Shown: positions 44,603-53,542, counted from the first letter of the stretch. The stretch: DNA of 64,000 nucleotides from Ascidiaceihabitans sp029251465 (GCF_042932805.1 NZ_CP170633.1:1240001-1304000), one strand, 5' to 3'. Program-made: numbers and translations. Notes: generated from the letters alone by a model not told the origin.

Positions 44603-45922
44603 TTAGACCAAACCGTCCAGCTGCCTGATGCGCAGCTGTGTGATGCGGTTGCCGTCGCGTTCCAGCACTTCAAAGCGAAAGCCGTGGAAGGAAAACACCT
44701 GACCGGCGGTCGGGATCATTTGCGCCTCGTGAATGACCAAACCGGCGACTGTGTTTGCCTCGTCATCGGGCAGGTTCCAGTCGGTGGCGCGGTTCAAATC
44801 GCGGATCGTCATGGCCCCGTCGACAAGGAACTGATCGTCTTCGGATTCGGTCACTTGGTGCTCTGCATCGTCATCAAATTCGTCGGTGATTTCGCCAACG
44901 ATTTCCTCGAGAATGTCTTCTAGCGTGATCAAACCCTGTAGGCTGCCGTACTCGTCCACCACCAGCGCGAAATGCGTGCGATTGCGCAGGAACTGGCGCA
45001 TTTGGTCGTCCAGCGTTGTGGTTTCAGGCACAAAGTAGGGGGCCATCGCCACGGCGGATATGTCGAACGTTTTCAAGGCGCTGGCTTTGCCTTCCGGGCC
45101 TCCAATGTCTTTGAACATGGCGCGTGCGAGGTCTTTGGCGTGGATCACACCGATGATGTTTTCAGGGTCGTCACGAAACACCGGCAGACGGGAATGGCGT
45201 GATCCCAGGCACTGCTCCAGAATGGTTTCGGGCGCGTCGGCCACGTTGACCATTTCAATGTTGGATCTGTGCAACATGATCTCTTCGACCACACGGTCAC
45301 CCAAATCTAGCGCACCCAAAATCCGGTCGCGGTCTTCTTTTTCCACAACCCCTTCGGAGTGGCCAAGTTGCAGCGCTCCGGCGATTTCTTCGCGCACGGC
45401 CAGAATGTTGCTGTCAGGGTCGATTTGCACGCCAAAGATGCTGAGCACACCGCGTACCAACAGGCGCACCGCCGACACGATGGGCGAAAATACAGTGACC
45501 ACCAAAGAAATCGGGCGCGACACGGCAGACGCTGCTGTTTCCGAATTTGTGATGGCGTAGGTTTTGGGGAGAACTTCGGCGAAAATCAGGACCAAAAGCG
45601 TCATGGCGAGGGTCGCAATCACAACGCCGCTTTCGCCAAAAGCCTTTGTAAACATGGCAGTCGCCAGAGACGTCGCCAGGATATTCACAAGGTTGTTGCC
45701 CAGCAAAACCGACCCGATCAAGCGCTCGTTGTCCTCGGTTATGGCCAGTGCCCGTTCGGCACCGCGTGATCCTTTGTCGGCCTGCGCACGCAATTTCCCG
45801 CGCGAGGCGGCCGTCAACGCGGTTTCAGACCCTGAAAAGAAGGCCGACAACACCAAGAGAAAGAGGATCACGGCTGAGGTGATCCAAAATGCGCTGTCCA
45901 GCGTGGCCATTGATACGTCCAT
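44603..45922 (-). CDS. CNNM/CorC-family transporter-associated protein (hemolysin-like)
   Basis: A 439-residue protein. The N-terminal CNNM/DUF21 transmembrane domain has about four helices (FFSGSETALTAASRGKL near 27-45; IFAEVLPKTYA near 113). Two CBS domains follow (about 215-340, with HSRLPVFRDD and RTHFALVVDEYGSLQGLITLEDILEEIVGEI), and the C-terminus is a CorC_HlyC domain (about 355-435). Bacterial CNNM proteins export Mg2+ in exchange for Na+. The old hemolysin label is historical. The gene is monocistronic in appearance and divergent from the phosphoesterase. Confidence 0.9.
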   Translation of the reverse strand: MDVSMATLDSAFWITSAVILFLLVLSAFFSGSETALTAASRGKLRAQADKGSRGAERALAITEDNERLIGSVLLGNNLVNILATSLATAMFTKAFGESGVVIATLAMTLLVLIFAEVLPKTYAITNSETAASAVSRPISLVVTVFSPIVSAVRLLVRGVLSIFGVQIDPDSNILAVREEIAGALQLGHSEGVVEKEDRDRILGALDLGDRVVEEIMLHRSNIEMVNVADAPETILEQCLGSRHSRLPVFRDDPENIIGVIHAKDLARAMFKDIGGPEGKASALKTFDISAVAMAPYFVPETTTLDDQMRQFLRNRTHFALVVDEYGSLQGLITLEDILEEIVGEITDEFDDDAEHQVTESEDDQFLVDGAMTIRDLNRATDWNLPDDEANTVAGLVIHEAQMIPTAGQVFSFHGFRFEVLERDGNRITQLRIRQLDGLV

Positions 45923-45989
45923 TTGTGAGTATGTCCTTTACCTTCATTGCGTTATGGGGGTGCAAGGCAGTGCAATCAAGGGGCGCGTC

Positions 45990-46808
45990 ATGCGGCATAA
46001 ACATATTGGCGTTCTGGATGGAACGGTTCTGGTCTTTGGCGGACCCTATTCTAACGCGCAGGCGACAACGGCTGTGCTGGCGCAAGCGGCGGTTTTGGGC
46101 ATTGCCCCCAGTCATGTGATTTGCACCGGCGATGTGGTGGCCTATTGCGGTGCACCGGGGCGCACGGTTGCGGCAATCCGCGCCTCTGATTGCACGGTTG
46201 TGGCCGGCAATTGCGAGGTGCAATTGGCAGCGGGTGCGATAGATTGCGGCTGCGGATTTGAAGAAGGCTCTGCCTGCGACGTTCTTTCTGCGCGCTGGTT
46301 TTCTTATGCATCCAAACACGTGCGCGATGCGGATCGTTCTTGGATGCGGCGCTTGCCAGACATCGCAACATTTGATCACTGCGGCGCACGTTACGCGGTG
46401 GTACACGGCGGCGTCACCGATGTTGCACGGTTCATCTGGGACAGCAGCGATGACGCTGTTTTTGATGAGGAATGGAACGAGATCGAACGTTTTGTCGGCC
46501 CCGTCGATCACGTGATCGCAGGGCATTGCGGTGTGCCGTTTGTGAAAACCACGTCGCGTGGGCGGTGGATGAACGCAGGCGTGATCGGAATGCCGCCCCA
46601 TGATGGCGGCGTGGACACGCGCTTTGCGCTGTTAGAACAAGATGCATTTGTGGTGCGACCGCTAACCTATGACGTCGCGGGGGCTGTGGCGGACATGGAA
46701 ACCGCGGGATTGACCCAAGGTTACGCCGACGCGCTACGAACAGGCTACTGGCCGTCCCAAGACGTTCTGCCTCAGGGTTTGCGGGTGTCAGGTTTCGCCA
46801 AAGGGTGA
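45990..46808 (+). CDS. Calcineurin-like metallophosphoesterase
   Basis: A 272-residue protein with the spaced metal-binding blocks of the metallophosphoesterase fold: CTGDVVAYCG (about 43-52), VAGNCEV with the Asn ligand (about 70-76), AVVHGG (about 135) and AGHCGVPF (about 177). The first block is FGGPYSNAQA rather than the usual GDxH, which is common in the small YfcE-like subgroup. The start at 45990 has AAGGGG six bases upstream. The substrate is unknown; candidates are diadenosine polyphosphates or phosphodiesters. Its last 37 bp overlap the end of the convergent xerD. Confidence 0.8.
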   Translation: MRHKHIGVLDGTVLVFGGPYSNAQATTAVLAQAAVLGIAPSHVICTGDVVAYCGAPGRTVAAIRASDCTVVAGNCEVQLAAGAIDCGCGFEEGSACDVLSARWFSYASKHVRDADRSWMRRLPDIATFDHCGARYAVVHGGVTDVARFIWDSSDDAVFDEEWNEIERFVGPVDHVIAGHCGVPFVKTTSRGRWMNAGVIGMPPHDGGVDTRFALLEQDAFVVRPLTYDVAGAVADMETAGLTQGYADALRTGYWPSQDVLPQGLRVSGFAKG

Positions 46809-47719
46809 TGTTCTAGCACCAGCTCGCTCAGCCTCTCGTCCAGAACATGCGTGTAGATTTCGGTCGTGGCGACGTCTGCGTGACCCAACATTGCTTGGAT
46901 CGATCGCAAGTCCGCGCCGCCCGCCAGCAAATGCGTCGCAAAGGCATGGCGCAACGTGTGCGGCGTGACTTTGGCCGGGGAAACACCGCCGGCAACGGCC
47001 AGTTCCTTGATCAAAAGATAGAACCGGTGGCGCGTCAGGTAGCCTGCAACGCCGCGTGACGGAAACAGGAATTTGGACGCGGGTTTGCCCTTGGATTTGG
47101 CCAGATCATCCGCGGCATCACGCACCGGCAGCCACGCAGCCAAAGCTTCGCGGGCAGGGGGGGACAATGGCACAATCCGTTCCTTGCCGCCTTTGCCAAG
47201 GATCAAAAGCACCCGAGGATCGCCGCGTGCCGCTGACACAGGCAGGCCAACCAATTCGCTGACCCGCATGCCGGTGGCATACAACAGTTCCATCAAACAG
47301 GTGTTGCGGGTGCGGTCGCGACCATGGCTGCGGGCGGCTTCTAGCAGGCGGTCGACTTCGGCGACCTCAAGGGTCTTGGGCAAGCGTTTATCAAGCCCCG
47401 GTCCCGCGATTTGGATCGCCGGATTATCCTCGCGCCAACCTTCCTCAAATGCGAAACGGAACAGCTGTTTGATTGATGACAACCGACGCGCGCGGGTGGA
47501 TTTGGCAAGGCCTTGGGCGTCACAATAAATCAGATAACCCTCAACATCGGATTGCGCGACGCTCTGAAAATCCTTTGCCTTTCCCGTGAGATAGGCGTCA
47601 AAATCCTTTAGGTCCCGACCATAGGCGAGCAAGGTGTTGTTGGCCGCACCCAATTCTGCGGCTTGTGCCTCGAGGAACGTGGAAATCCACTGGGCGGCTG
47701 AAATTGACGGGGTGTTCAT
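46772..47719 (-). CDS. xerD: Site-specific tyrosine recombinase XerD
   Basis: A 315-residue recombinase with an N-terminal SAM-like core-binding domain (about 8-95) and a C-terminal catalytic domain with all six active residues: Arg152 (ATGMRVSEL), Lys176 (GKGGKER), His254 and Arg257 (HTLRHAF), His280 (GHADV) and Tyr289 (IYTHV). With XerC at dif it resolves chromosome dimers. It is chromosomal, with no integrase-type partner genes or attachment repeats nearby. It overlaps the upstream envelope-protein gene by four bases. Confidence 0.93.
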   Translation of the reverse strand: MNTPSISAAQWISTFLEAQAAELGAANNTLLAYGRDLKDFDAYLTGKAKDFQSVAQSDVEGYLIYCDAQGLAKSTRARRLSSIKQLFRFAFEEGWREDNPAIQIAGPGLDKRLPKTLEVAEVDRLLEAARSHGRDRTRNTCLMELLYATGMRVSELVGLPVSAARGDPRVLLILGKGGKERIVPLSPPAREALAAWLPVRDAADDLAKSKGKPASKFLFPSRGVAGYLTRHRFYLLIKELAVAGGVSPAKVTPHTLRHAFATHLLAGGADLRSIQAMLGHADVATTEIYTHVLDERLSELVLEHHPLAKPDTRKP

Positions 47720-49254
47720 GTGGCATCCTCGCGTTGCAGCACTTGCAAGGCAGACCGGCGGGCCGCGTCTTCTAGGCCCAAGGCACGCATCGCGCTAAGG
47801 CCTTTGCTCAGCTGGTCCAGATCGCCGTCGGCACCGGCCTGTACCGCGCGCAAGCTTTGTAAAATCGCGCGCCCAAGTTCGTTATTTTGCGCCAATTCGG
47901 TGATCGGTGTCGGGCCGTTAGACGTGCCAAATGCGTTAGCAATTGCACGTTCGTGCGCGGTTGTGGGGGGCACTGGATCGATCCAGCCTGTAGCGATGGC
48001 CAGATCAAAAACATGCCGTTTGGGGATGTCGCCCTGCGCGGCAATGGATTCGTAAAACGGCGACACCAGGATCACGTCCCATGCGATGCTGCGGGCGGGT
48101 TCGCTTAGGGTTTGCTTGCTAAGCGCTTCGCCAAACAATGTCGCAAACGGCACCGCGAGGCCTGCGGCCTTCATGTGGTTCCATGCATTTGGCAGGGTCT
48201 TGGAAATCGCATCGACGCTGCCGGTTTTTAGCGCTGTTTCAAATCGTTGCACTGCAGACACCCGATCCCATGTGCCGCCGGATGCTGCGGGTTTTCGTTG
48301 CGAAAAAATGCCCAACAAACGATTGTCACCCAAGGCCCCCGCAGCGGCCAGACGTTCAGCGGCGTCCAGTTGTTTTTTCCAACCGGCCACGTCGCGCAAA
48401 TCCGCGTGGGCATAAACGACGGGCCAACTGCGCGTGCTGATCGGCTGGCCCAGGGCCTCGTGAATGCGAAACAACAACGGATCAGGGGCGGCAGGGCGGG
48501 GCAGCGGTGGTTCGCCCTCAAACAGGTCAGGATCAAGAAATCGCTCAAGTGCGGCAGTTTGCGCCGGCGTGATCGTTTCCAGCGCGTGCGCCGTGCCCAA
48601 CAGCAAGGCTGCCGTGTCCCAATCACCAGCGCGAGCAGCACAAAAAACGCGGTAGGCGTAGTCCGGTGCAAGGCGCGGATCGGATTGAATAAGCGCGCAG
48701 GCCGTGTCTTCGGTTTCGTTCAGAAGTGCGGCCTGAATGTAGCGGCGTGCAAACGCCGGGTCGCGCTTGGGGTCAGCCTGTTCAAGCAGGGCAAGCGCCG
48801 GATCAACCGCGCCAGCCTTCATCACCGCATCAATGCGCGCCAGATCAAACAGATCGCTTTTGCCTGTCGCGGGGGCGGCATCAGCGAGCAATGTCGTGAA
48901 AAATACGGCCTGTGCTGCGGGCAGCGTCAGGTCCGGCATATCCGCCAGCACCTTGGCCAAGGTCGCCGCATCACTGCCCGACCACAGCGTATCCGGCAGG
49001 CCAGACACCGACGGCGGCAGCAACCCGATGCGCATAGGGGCGTTTTCGCCTAGCGGCATAACAGTCACGCTCGGCACAGATCCGCTGCCCGTTGTCGCGG
49101 GTTCATCCGGAATTAGCGCTGCAGGGGCAACACGGGCTGCGGTGGCCGCGCTGTCCAGCCAATCGATCGCAGACAAAGGCCGGTCTTGGGCAACCGCAAA
49201 AATCGGCAGCCCGATCAGGCACATCGAGGCCAAAAGGCGCGCTTTAGTCCGCAT
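47716..49254 (-). CDS. Exported protein of unknown function, helical repeat type
   Basis: A 512-residue protein with a clear Sec signal peptide (MRTKARLLASMCLIGLPIFAV, cleavage near AQD). The mature part is rich in Ala and Leu, alpha-helical and without cysteine pairs or catalytic motifs; its spacing of small residues suggests TPR- or Sel1-like solenoid repeats, which I cannot prove. Its gene sits between a 49-residue membrane protein (11-bp overlap) and xerD (4-bp overlap), a unit apparently divergent from aroK. Function unknown; an envelope scaffold role is a guess. Confidence 0.8.
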   Translation of the reverse strand: MRTKARLLASMCLIGLPIFAVAQDRPLSAIDWLDSAATAARVAPAALIPDEPATTGSGSVPSVTVMPLGENAPMRIGLLPPSVSGLPDTLWSGSDAATLAKVLADMPDLTLPAAQAVFFTTLLADAAPATGKSDLFDLARIDAVMKAGAVDPALALLEQADPKRDPAFARRYIQAALLNETEDTACALIQSDPRLAPDYAYRVFCAARAGDWDTAALLLGTAHALETITPAQTAALERFLDPDLFEGEPPLPRPAAPDPLLFRIHEALGQPISTRSWPVVYAHADLRDVAGWKKQLDAAERLAAAGALGDNRLLGIFSQRKPAASGGTWDRVSAVQRFETALKTGSVDAISKTLPNAWNHMKAAGLAVPFATLFGEALSKQTLSEPARSIAWDVILVSPFYESIAAQGDIPKRHVFDLAIATGWIDPVPPTTAHERAIANAFGTSNGPTPITELAQNNELGRAILQSLRAVQAGADGDLDQLSKGLSAMRALGLEDAARRSALQVLQREDAT

Positions 49255-49393
49255 TCAAGGTCACAGGTACACGCACTTCGTCTTGGGGTGCGGCGAAATC
49301 GGCCCCAAAAAACGGTCCGACGTAGGCATAGCCAACCAACCCAATGAATCCAAAAACTGCGAGATAAATCAACAGTTTAATCAGTTTGAACAT
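49244..49393 (-). CDS. Small single-pass membrane protein, 49 aa
   Basis: ATG at 49393 to TAA at 49244. The product begins MFKLIKLLIYLAVFGFIGLV, one transmembrane helix (about 5-25), followed by a short periplasmic tail with GPFFGADFAAPQDEVRVPVT. The last 11 bp overlap the start of the 512-residue exported protein (ATGCGGACTAA serves both), so the two are coupled. I do not recognise a named family, but the hydropathy pattern and overlap make it a genuine gene. Confidence 0.75.
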   Translation of the reverse strand: MFKLIKLLIYLAVFGFIGLVGYAYVGPFFGADFAAPQDEVRVPVTLNAD

Positions 49394-49474
49394 AAATTCG
49401 CCTGCCCTTTGGTCTTTTGATTTTGTCCAACTTATATATGGCCTTTTTCACAATATCACGTCATTCACATCATT

Positions 49475-50065
49475 ATGAGCGAAATTGAGCAATCCATGGC
49501 CGATCAGCCGAATGCATCCCACCGGTTTCGACTGCGCAAAACGGTGGTGATGGTGGGCATGATGGGGGCCGGCAAGACAGCCGTCGGGCGTGCTTTGGCA
49601 CTGCGATTGGGCGTGCCGTTTCTGGACAGCGACGCCGAAATCGAAGCGGCCGCCAACATGTCGGTGCCCGAAATTTTTAACCGCGACGGCGAGCCGTTCT
49701 TTCGCCTGAAGGAAACGCAGGTCATCGCCCGTTTGTTGGACGAACAACGCGGTATCCTGTCGACGGGGGGCGGCGCGTTCTTAAGTGCTGAAAACCGTCA
49801 GAATATCTCGGCCAAGGGCGTGTCGATCTGGCTGGACGCAGACATTGATTTGCTGTGGAACCGTGTGCGCCACAAAGACACGCGCCCTTTGCTGAAAACC
49901 CCTGATCCCAAAGCGACGTTAACCCAACTGTTCGAGCAGCGCGTGCCCCAGTACAAACTGGCGGATATCGCTGTGCGCTCGCAGTCGGGGTTGTCGATCG
50001 AAGACATGGTTGACCGGGTGATTGAAGCGCTCAAAACCCGCCCGGATGTGATGGAGATCCTGTGA
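49475..50065 (+). CDS. aroK: Shikimate kinase
   Basis: A 196-residue kinase that phosphorylates shikimate at the 3-hydroxyl in aromatic amino acid synthesis. The P-loop GMMGAGKT lies at 28-35, DSDAEIE (about 52-58) binds Mg and shikimate, GGG of STGGGAFL is near 98-100, and the lid Arg lies near RPLL. The first ATG is used; a second at 49496 is also possible. It overlaps aroB by one base (TGATG). Confidence 0.93.
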   Translation: MSEIEQSMADQPNASHRFRLRKTVVMVGMMGAGKTAVGRALALRLGVPFLDSDAEIEAAANMSVPEIFNRDGEPFFRLKETQVIARLLDEQRGILSTGGGAFLSAENRQNISAKGVSIWLDADIDLLWNRVRHKDTRPLLKTPDPKATLTQLFEQRVPQYKLADIAVRSQSGLSIEDMVDRVIEALKTRPDVMEIL

Positions 50066-51174
50066 TGCGTGACCTTGTTCAAGTGAACTTGCCGGGGCGT
50101 GAATATGATATTCATATCGGTCCTGGGCTGCTCGCCGGGGCGGGTGATTTGATTACGCCGTTGTTGTCACAGCCGCGGGTTACAGTCATCACCGATGACA
50201 ACGTCGGTGCCTTGCATCTTGAGGGATTGCGCGCCGGTTTGGCGTCTGCGGGCATTAAAATGCAATCGCTGACACTGCCTGCGGGCGAGGGCACCAAGAA
50301 CTGGGCGAACCTGACCACATGCGTCGAATGGCTGCTCGATCAAAAGGTTGAGCGGCGCGATGTCGTGATCGCATTTGGCGGCGGTGTGATCGGTGATCTG
50401 GTCGGCTTTGCGGCCTCGATCCTGCGGCGCGGTGTCCGGTTTGTACAAATCCCGACGTCCTTGTTGGCGCAAGTCGACAGTTCGGTTGGCGGTAAAACCG
50501 GCATCAACACGCGCCACGGCAAGAACCTTGTTGGCGCGTTTCATCAGCCCGCCTTGGTGCTGGCGGATATTGATGTTTTGGGCACGATGACCCCGCGCGA
50601 TTTTCTGGCTGGCTGCGGCGAGGTCGTGAAATACGGGCTGCTGGGGGATGCTGAATTTTTTGAATGGCTTGAGGTCAATGGACCAAAAATGGCCGCCGGC
50701 GATGTGGCCGCGCGTGTCCATGCGGTGCGCCGTTCCGTTCAGATGAAAGCCGAGATTGTGATGCGCGACGAGACTGAGCAGGGCGACCGTGCGCTGTTGA
50801 ACCTCGGGCATACGTTTTGCCACGCGCTAGAGGCCGCAACGGGCTATTCGGATCGTTTGTTGCACGGCGAAGGCGTCGCGATTGGCTGTGCGCTCGCCTT
50901 GGAATTGTCGTCGCGTATGGGCCTGTGTTCGCAAGAAGACCCAAGCCGCCTGCGTGCATTCCTGCGCGACATGGGCATGAAAACCGACCTGCGCGACATT
51001 GAGGGCGATTTGCCTGATGCGGACGCGCTACTGGAATTGATGGGGCAGGATAAAAAGGTGCTCGACGGGCAGTTGCGCTTTATTCTGACGCGCGCAATTG
51101 GCGATAGCTTTGTGACCAGCGATGTGCCTCGAACGGCTGTGTTGGATGTGCTGCAAGACGCATTGGCGTTGTGA
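50065..51174 (+). CDS. aroB: 3-dehydroquinate synthase
   Basis: A 369-residue NAD- and zinc-dependent enzyme that closes DAHP to 3-dehydroquinate. The NAD-binding GGGVIGD is at 105-111, VDSSVGGKTGIN at about 138-149 holds the catalytic Lys, and the zinc ligands fall in GEVVKYG and NLGHTFCHALE, with a later His in LLHGEGVAIG. The start is the ATG at 50065, overlapping the aroK stop; a GTG one codon earlier is less likely. aroK-aroB is a standard alphaproteobacterial pair. Confidence 0.95.
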   Translation: MRDLVQVNLPGREYDIHIGPGLLAGAGDLITPLLSQPRVTVITDDNVGALHLEGLRAGLASAGIKMQSLTLPAGEGTKNWANLTTCVEWLLDQKVERRDVVIAFGGGVIGDLVGFAASILRRGVRFVQIPTSLLAQVDSSVGGKTGINTRHGKNLVGAFHQPALVLADIDVLGTMTPRDFLAGCGEVVKYGLLGDAEFFEWLEVNGPKMAAGDVAARVHAVRRSVQMKAEIVMRDETEQGDRALLNLGHTFCHALEAATGYSDRLLHGEGVAIGCALALELSSRMGLCSQEDPSRLRAFLRDMGMKTDLRDIEGDLPDADALLELMGQDKKVLDGQLRFILTRAIGDSFVTSDVPRTAVLDVLQDALAL

Positions 51175-51183
51175 ATTAGGCCG

Positions 51184-51720
51184 CTAACTGCCCAGATTGA
51201 CGGCCTGACTGATTTCGATCCCGGCATTGATTGCTGAATAAAGCGGCCTTGGTGGCCTCTGGTTCATGTCAATATCACGCGTAAGCCACTGTTGCGCATG
51301 CAAAGTTTTCAACGACTGCGACAATGCCCGATCTGTGATTCCCCCAAGGTCTTTTTTGATATCACCAAAGTATCTTGGCCTTTGACTGACGGCCAAAACA
51401 GGAACGGTCCATGCACGCCGCACAAGGATCAGTTCGCTGTCTTTGGGGGCTGCCACGGTGATCTGATCGGCGCGCGCTGCATACTGCGTGCCCAAAGGCG
51501 TCAGTCGATATTCCGGCCGTAGTGGATGACCATGGCCCGGATTTCGCTCTATCAAACCAAGCTCGATCAAGTAGGTCAGGCTTTTGGTGAATGCAGTCCG
51601 ACCAGCCCCTGACGCAGACAGCAAGGCCGCCTGACGGCCTGCAACCCCGCGATGCATCAGCGTAAGAATGTTCAATGACCACGCACGAGAGGTGACCTTG
51701 ACAAGTAAATCAATGTCCAT
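51184..51720 (-). CDS. Winged-helix regulator with two HxlR/MarR-like units
   Basis: A 178-residue protein. The first half (about 5-90) resembles a MarR-like winged helix (SWNILTLMHRG near the start, ALLSASGAGRTAFTKSLTYL, LGLIERNPG). The second half (about 95-170) is HxlR-like: RRAWTVPVLAVS, then FGDIKKDLGGITDRALSQSL, the recognition region. The tandem arrangement is unusual for the length. It is divergent from the VOC protein at 51762 across 41 bp of very AT-rich DNA. I see no ribosome binding site before the ATG, so it may be translated from a near-leaderless message. Confidence 0.72.
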   Translation of the reverse strand: MDIDLLVKVTSRAWSLNILTLMHRGVAGRQAALLSASGAGRTAFTKSLTYLIELGLIERNPGHGHPLRPEYRLTPLGTQYAARADQITVAAPKDSELILVRRAWTVPVLAVSQRPRYFGDIKKDLGGITDRALSQSLKTLHAQQWLTRDIDMNQRPPRPLYSAINAGIEISQAVNLGS

Positions 51721-51761
51721 AAAGTATAGTATATATATTTTGTGACCAAGGGGGAATTAAA

Positions 51762-52139
51762 ATGTCTATAGTCACGTTAGATAAGACCATCACGATTGCC
51801 ATCTCCGTCAAAGATCGCCACGCAAGCGCTGCATGGTATGCGGAAAAACTGGGGTTCACGCTGCTGTATCATCTCGATGAGGCCGGTTGGAGCGAATTGA
51901 AGACCATGACGGATGGCGTAACTTTGGGCATGGGGGAGCAGGTCGAACCAAAGCCGGGCAATACGGTTCCGGTGTTTGGCATCGCGGACATCAATACCGG
52001 GCGAAAAAAGCTGGAGGCCGAAGGCGTGAAATTTGATGGCGATACCGAAGTGATAGACGGGATGGTTAGCACCGCGACGTTTTACGACCCTGACGGCAAT
52101 GCCCTAATGTTAGCCCAAGATTTGACGGGTGCCAGTTAA
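51762..52139 (+). CDS. VOC/glyoxalase-fold protein
   Basis: A 125-residue single-module protein of the vicinal oxygen chelate superfamily, with two beta-alpha-beta-beta-beta units (ISVKDRHASAAWYAEKLGFT near 12-31 and VFGIADINTGRKKLEAEGVKF near 68-88, and TFYDPDGNALMLAQ near the end). Metal ligands are not clear, so it may be a glyoxalase, a dioxygenase-like enzyme or a binding protein. GGGGG sits eight bases upstream of the ATG. The divergent winged-helix regulator probably controls it. Confidence 0.82.
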   Translation: MSIVTLDKTITIAISVKDRHASAAWYAEKLGFTLLYHLDEAGWSELKTMTDGVTLGMGEQVEPKPGNTVPVFGIADINTGRKKLEAEGVKFDGDTEVIDGMVSTATFYDPDGNALMLAQDLTGAS

Positions 52140-52153
52140 ACGAGCCTGAGAAA

Positions 52154-52183
52154 CAAAAAAGGCGCGAGGGTCATCGCGCCTTT
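52154..52183 (-). terminator. Intrinsic terminator for ssb
   Basis: AAAGGCGCGA (52158-52167) pairs perfectly with TCGCGCCTTT (52174-52183) over a six-base loop. Read on the minus strand, the stem is followed by T's (the A run at 52151-52160), so it terminates ssb. On the plus strand it may also end the VOC transcript. Confidence 0.75.
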
Positions 52184-52220
52184 CGAAATTCAAAATGTCA
52201 TCGCGGGTCGCGCACCGTTT

Positions 52221-52757
52221 TTAGAACGGAATTTCGTCGTCCAGATCGCGTGACGGGGCAGGGCCGGAATTGCCACCACCACCGCCATTGCCGCTGTCGT
52301 ATCCGCCACCGCCGGATGGGCCGGAATCATAGCCGCCTTGCTGTTCGTAGCCGCCACCACCACCGCCGCCGCCGTAATTGCCGCCTCCACCGCCGCCGCC
52401 TTCGCTGCGGCCGTCCAGCATGGTCAATGTGCCGCCAAAGCCCTGCAACACAACTTCGGTGCTGTATTTGTCGACACCGGATTGGTCCTGCCATTTGCGG
52501 GTCTGCAATTGGCCCTCAATGTAAACTTTGGATCCTTTGCGCAGATACTGTTCGGCAATCCGCACCAGACCCTCTTGGAAGATCGCGACAGAATGCCATT
52601 CGGTTTTCTCTTTGCGCTCGCCGGTGTTGCGGTCTTTCCATGTCTCGGAGGTCGCGATGCGCAAGTTGCACACTTTGCCGCCGTTCTGAAATGAACGCAC
52701 TTCGGGATCACGTCCCAAATTGCCGATAAGGATCACTTTGTTTACTGAGCCAGCCAT
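52221..52757 (-). CDS. ssb: Single-stranded DNA-binding protein
   Basis: A 178-residue SSB. The OB fold (1 to about 112) begins MAGSVNKVILIGNLGRDPEV and includes the WHSVAIF and YIEGQLQTRKW strands. A linker of long glycine runs with Tyr, Gln, Ser and Asp follows (about 118-168), and the acidic tip DLDDEIPF that recruits repair and replication partners closes the protein. The start is the ATG at 52757 with a purine-rich box (AAGGGGG) just upstream; a frame continuing 124 codons further is non-family. SSB coats single strands in replication and recombination. Confidence 0.95.
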   Translation of the reverse strand: MAGSVNKVILIGNLGRDPEVRSFQNGGKVCNLRIATSETWKDRNTGERKEKTEWHSVAIFQEGLVRIAEQYLRKGSKVYIEGQLQTRKWQDQSGVDKYSTEVVLQGFGGTLTMLDGRSEGGGGGGGNYGGGGGGGGYEQQGGYDSGPSGGGGYDSGNGGGGGNSGPAPSRDLDDEIPF

Positions 52758-52960
52758 GGCATCCCCCTTGGATATTTCGTGTCCCGCAAGCGTCGCAAAC
52801 GCGAATCTGACGAGACGTATTTGGACGTGGTTATACCCAAACGCCGCGTCATAGAACATCTCTAACGCAGGCGTGACAGGAATTTTGGAACCAATCTCTG
52901 GTAACGCGGTTAATTTTGCGTATATTGCACCCAAAGCAGATGTCGTGGGGCAAAGACTGA

Positions 52961-53542
52961 ATGCGCATAGGTGTAGTTGTTGCTGTATGCAGCGCGTTAA
53001 TTGGTGAGGCCGCAGTGGCCGAAGGTTTGTCGTCTCGCAATCGCAAGTCGCTGTTTTCGTCGCAGACCAAAATTCTCGACAGCCGCGCGTCCAAGCAATA
53101 TTCCGGTTCGGTGCGTTTGCAGCCTGCAAAGGTCAACACGCCGTCCAAATGGGCCAGCCCGTCGTACAAAGGCAAATACAAAGGCAAGTACCTGAACATG
53201 GCCCGCGATGCGGCGCGCAGGTACAACGTGCCCGAAGATTTATTCGTTCGTCTTGTACAACAAGAAAGCAACTGGAACCCGAATGCGAAATCGCATGTGG
53301 GGGCGTTCGGGCTGGCGCAGCTGATGCCGGCCACAGCGCGCTATTTGCGGGTAAACCCCCGTGATCCTTACGAAAACCTTGATGGTGGCGCGCGCTACCT
53401 CAAGGAACAGTACCGCGAATTCGGCTCGTGGCGCTTGGCCCTTGCGGCTTATAATGCGGGCCCGGGGGCGGTCAAAAAATACGGTGGCGTGCCGCCGTTC
53501 AAAGAGACCCGCAACTACGTCAAAGTAATCTGGGGCAGCTAA
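52961..53542 (+). CDS. Lytic transglycosylase (SLT domain), exported
   Basis: A 193-residue protein with a signal peptide (MRIGVVVAVCSALIGEAAVA). A basic linker (25-75) is followed by an SLT domain (about 80-185) with the catalytic Glu102 in QQESNWNP, GLAQLMPATA at about 117-126, and AYNAGPGAV with YGGVPPFKETRNYV at the end. It cleaves peptidoglycan between MurNAc and GlcNAc to form 1,6-anhydro ends. Compact size and gene setting (next to ssb) suggest a housekeeping enzyme rather than a secretion-system accessory. Confidence 0.9.
   Translation: MRIGVVVAVCSALIGEAAVAEGLSSRNRKSLFSSQTKILDSRASKQYSGSVRLQPAKVNTPSKWASPSYKGKYKGKYLNMARDAARRYNVPEDLFVRLVQQESNWNPNAKSHVGAFGLAQLMPATARYLRVNPRDPYENLDGGARYLKEQYREFGSWRLALAAYNAGPGAVKKYGGVPPFKETRNYVKVIWGS

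Noticed and set aside
46772..47719. Tyrosine recombinase as a sign of an integrated element
   Set aside because: Sequence and neighbours fit the housekeeping XerD. There are no flanking direct repeats, tRNA target or phage genes.
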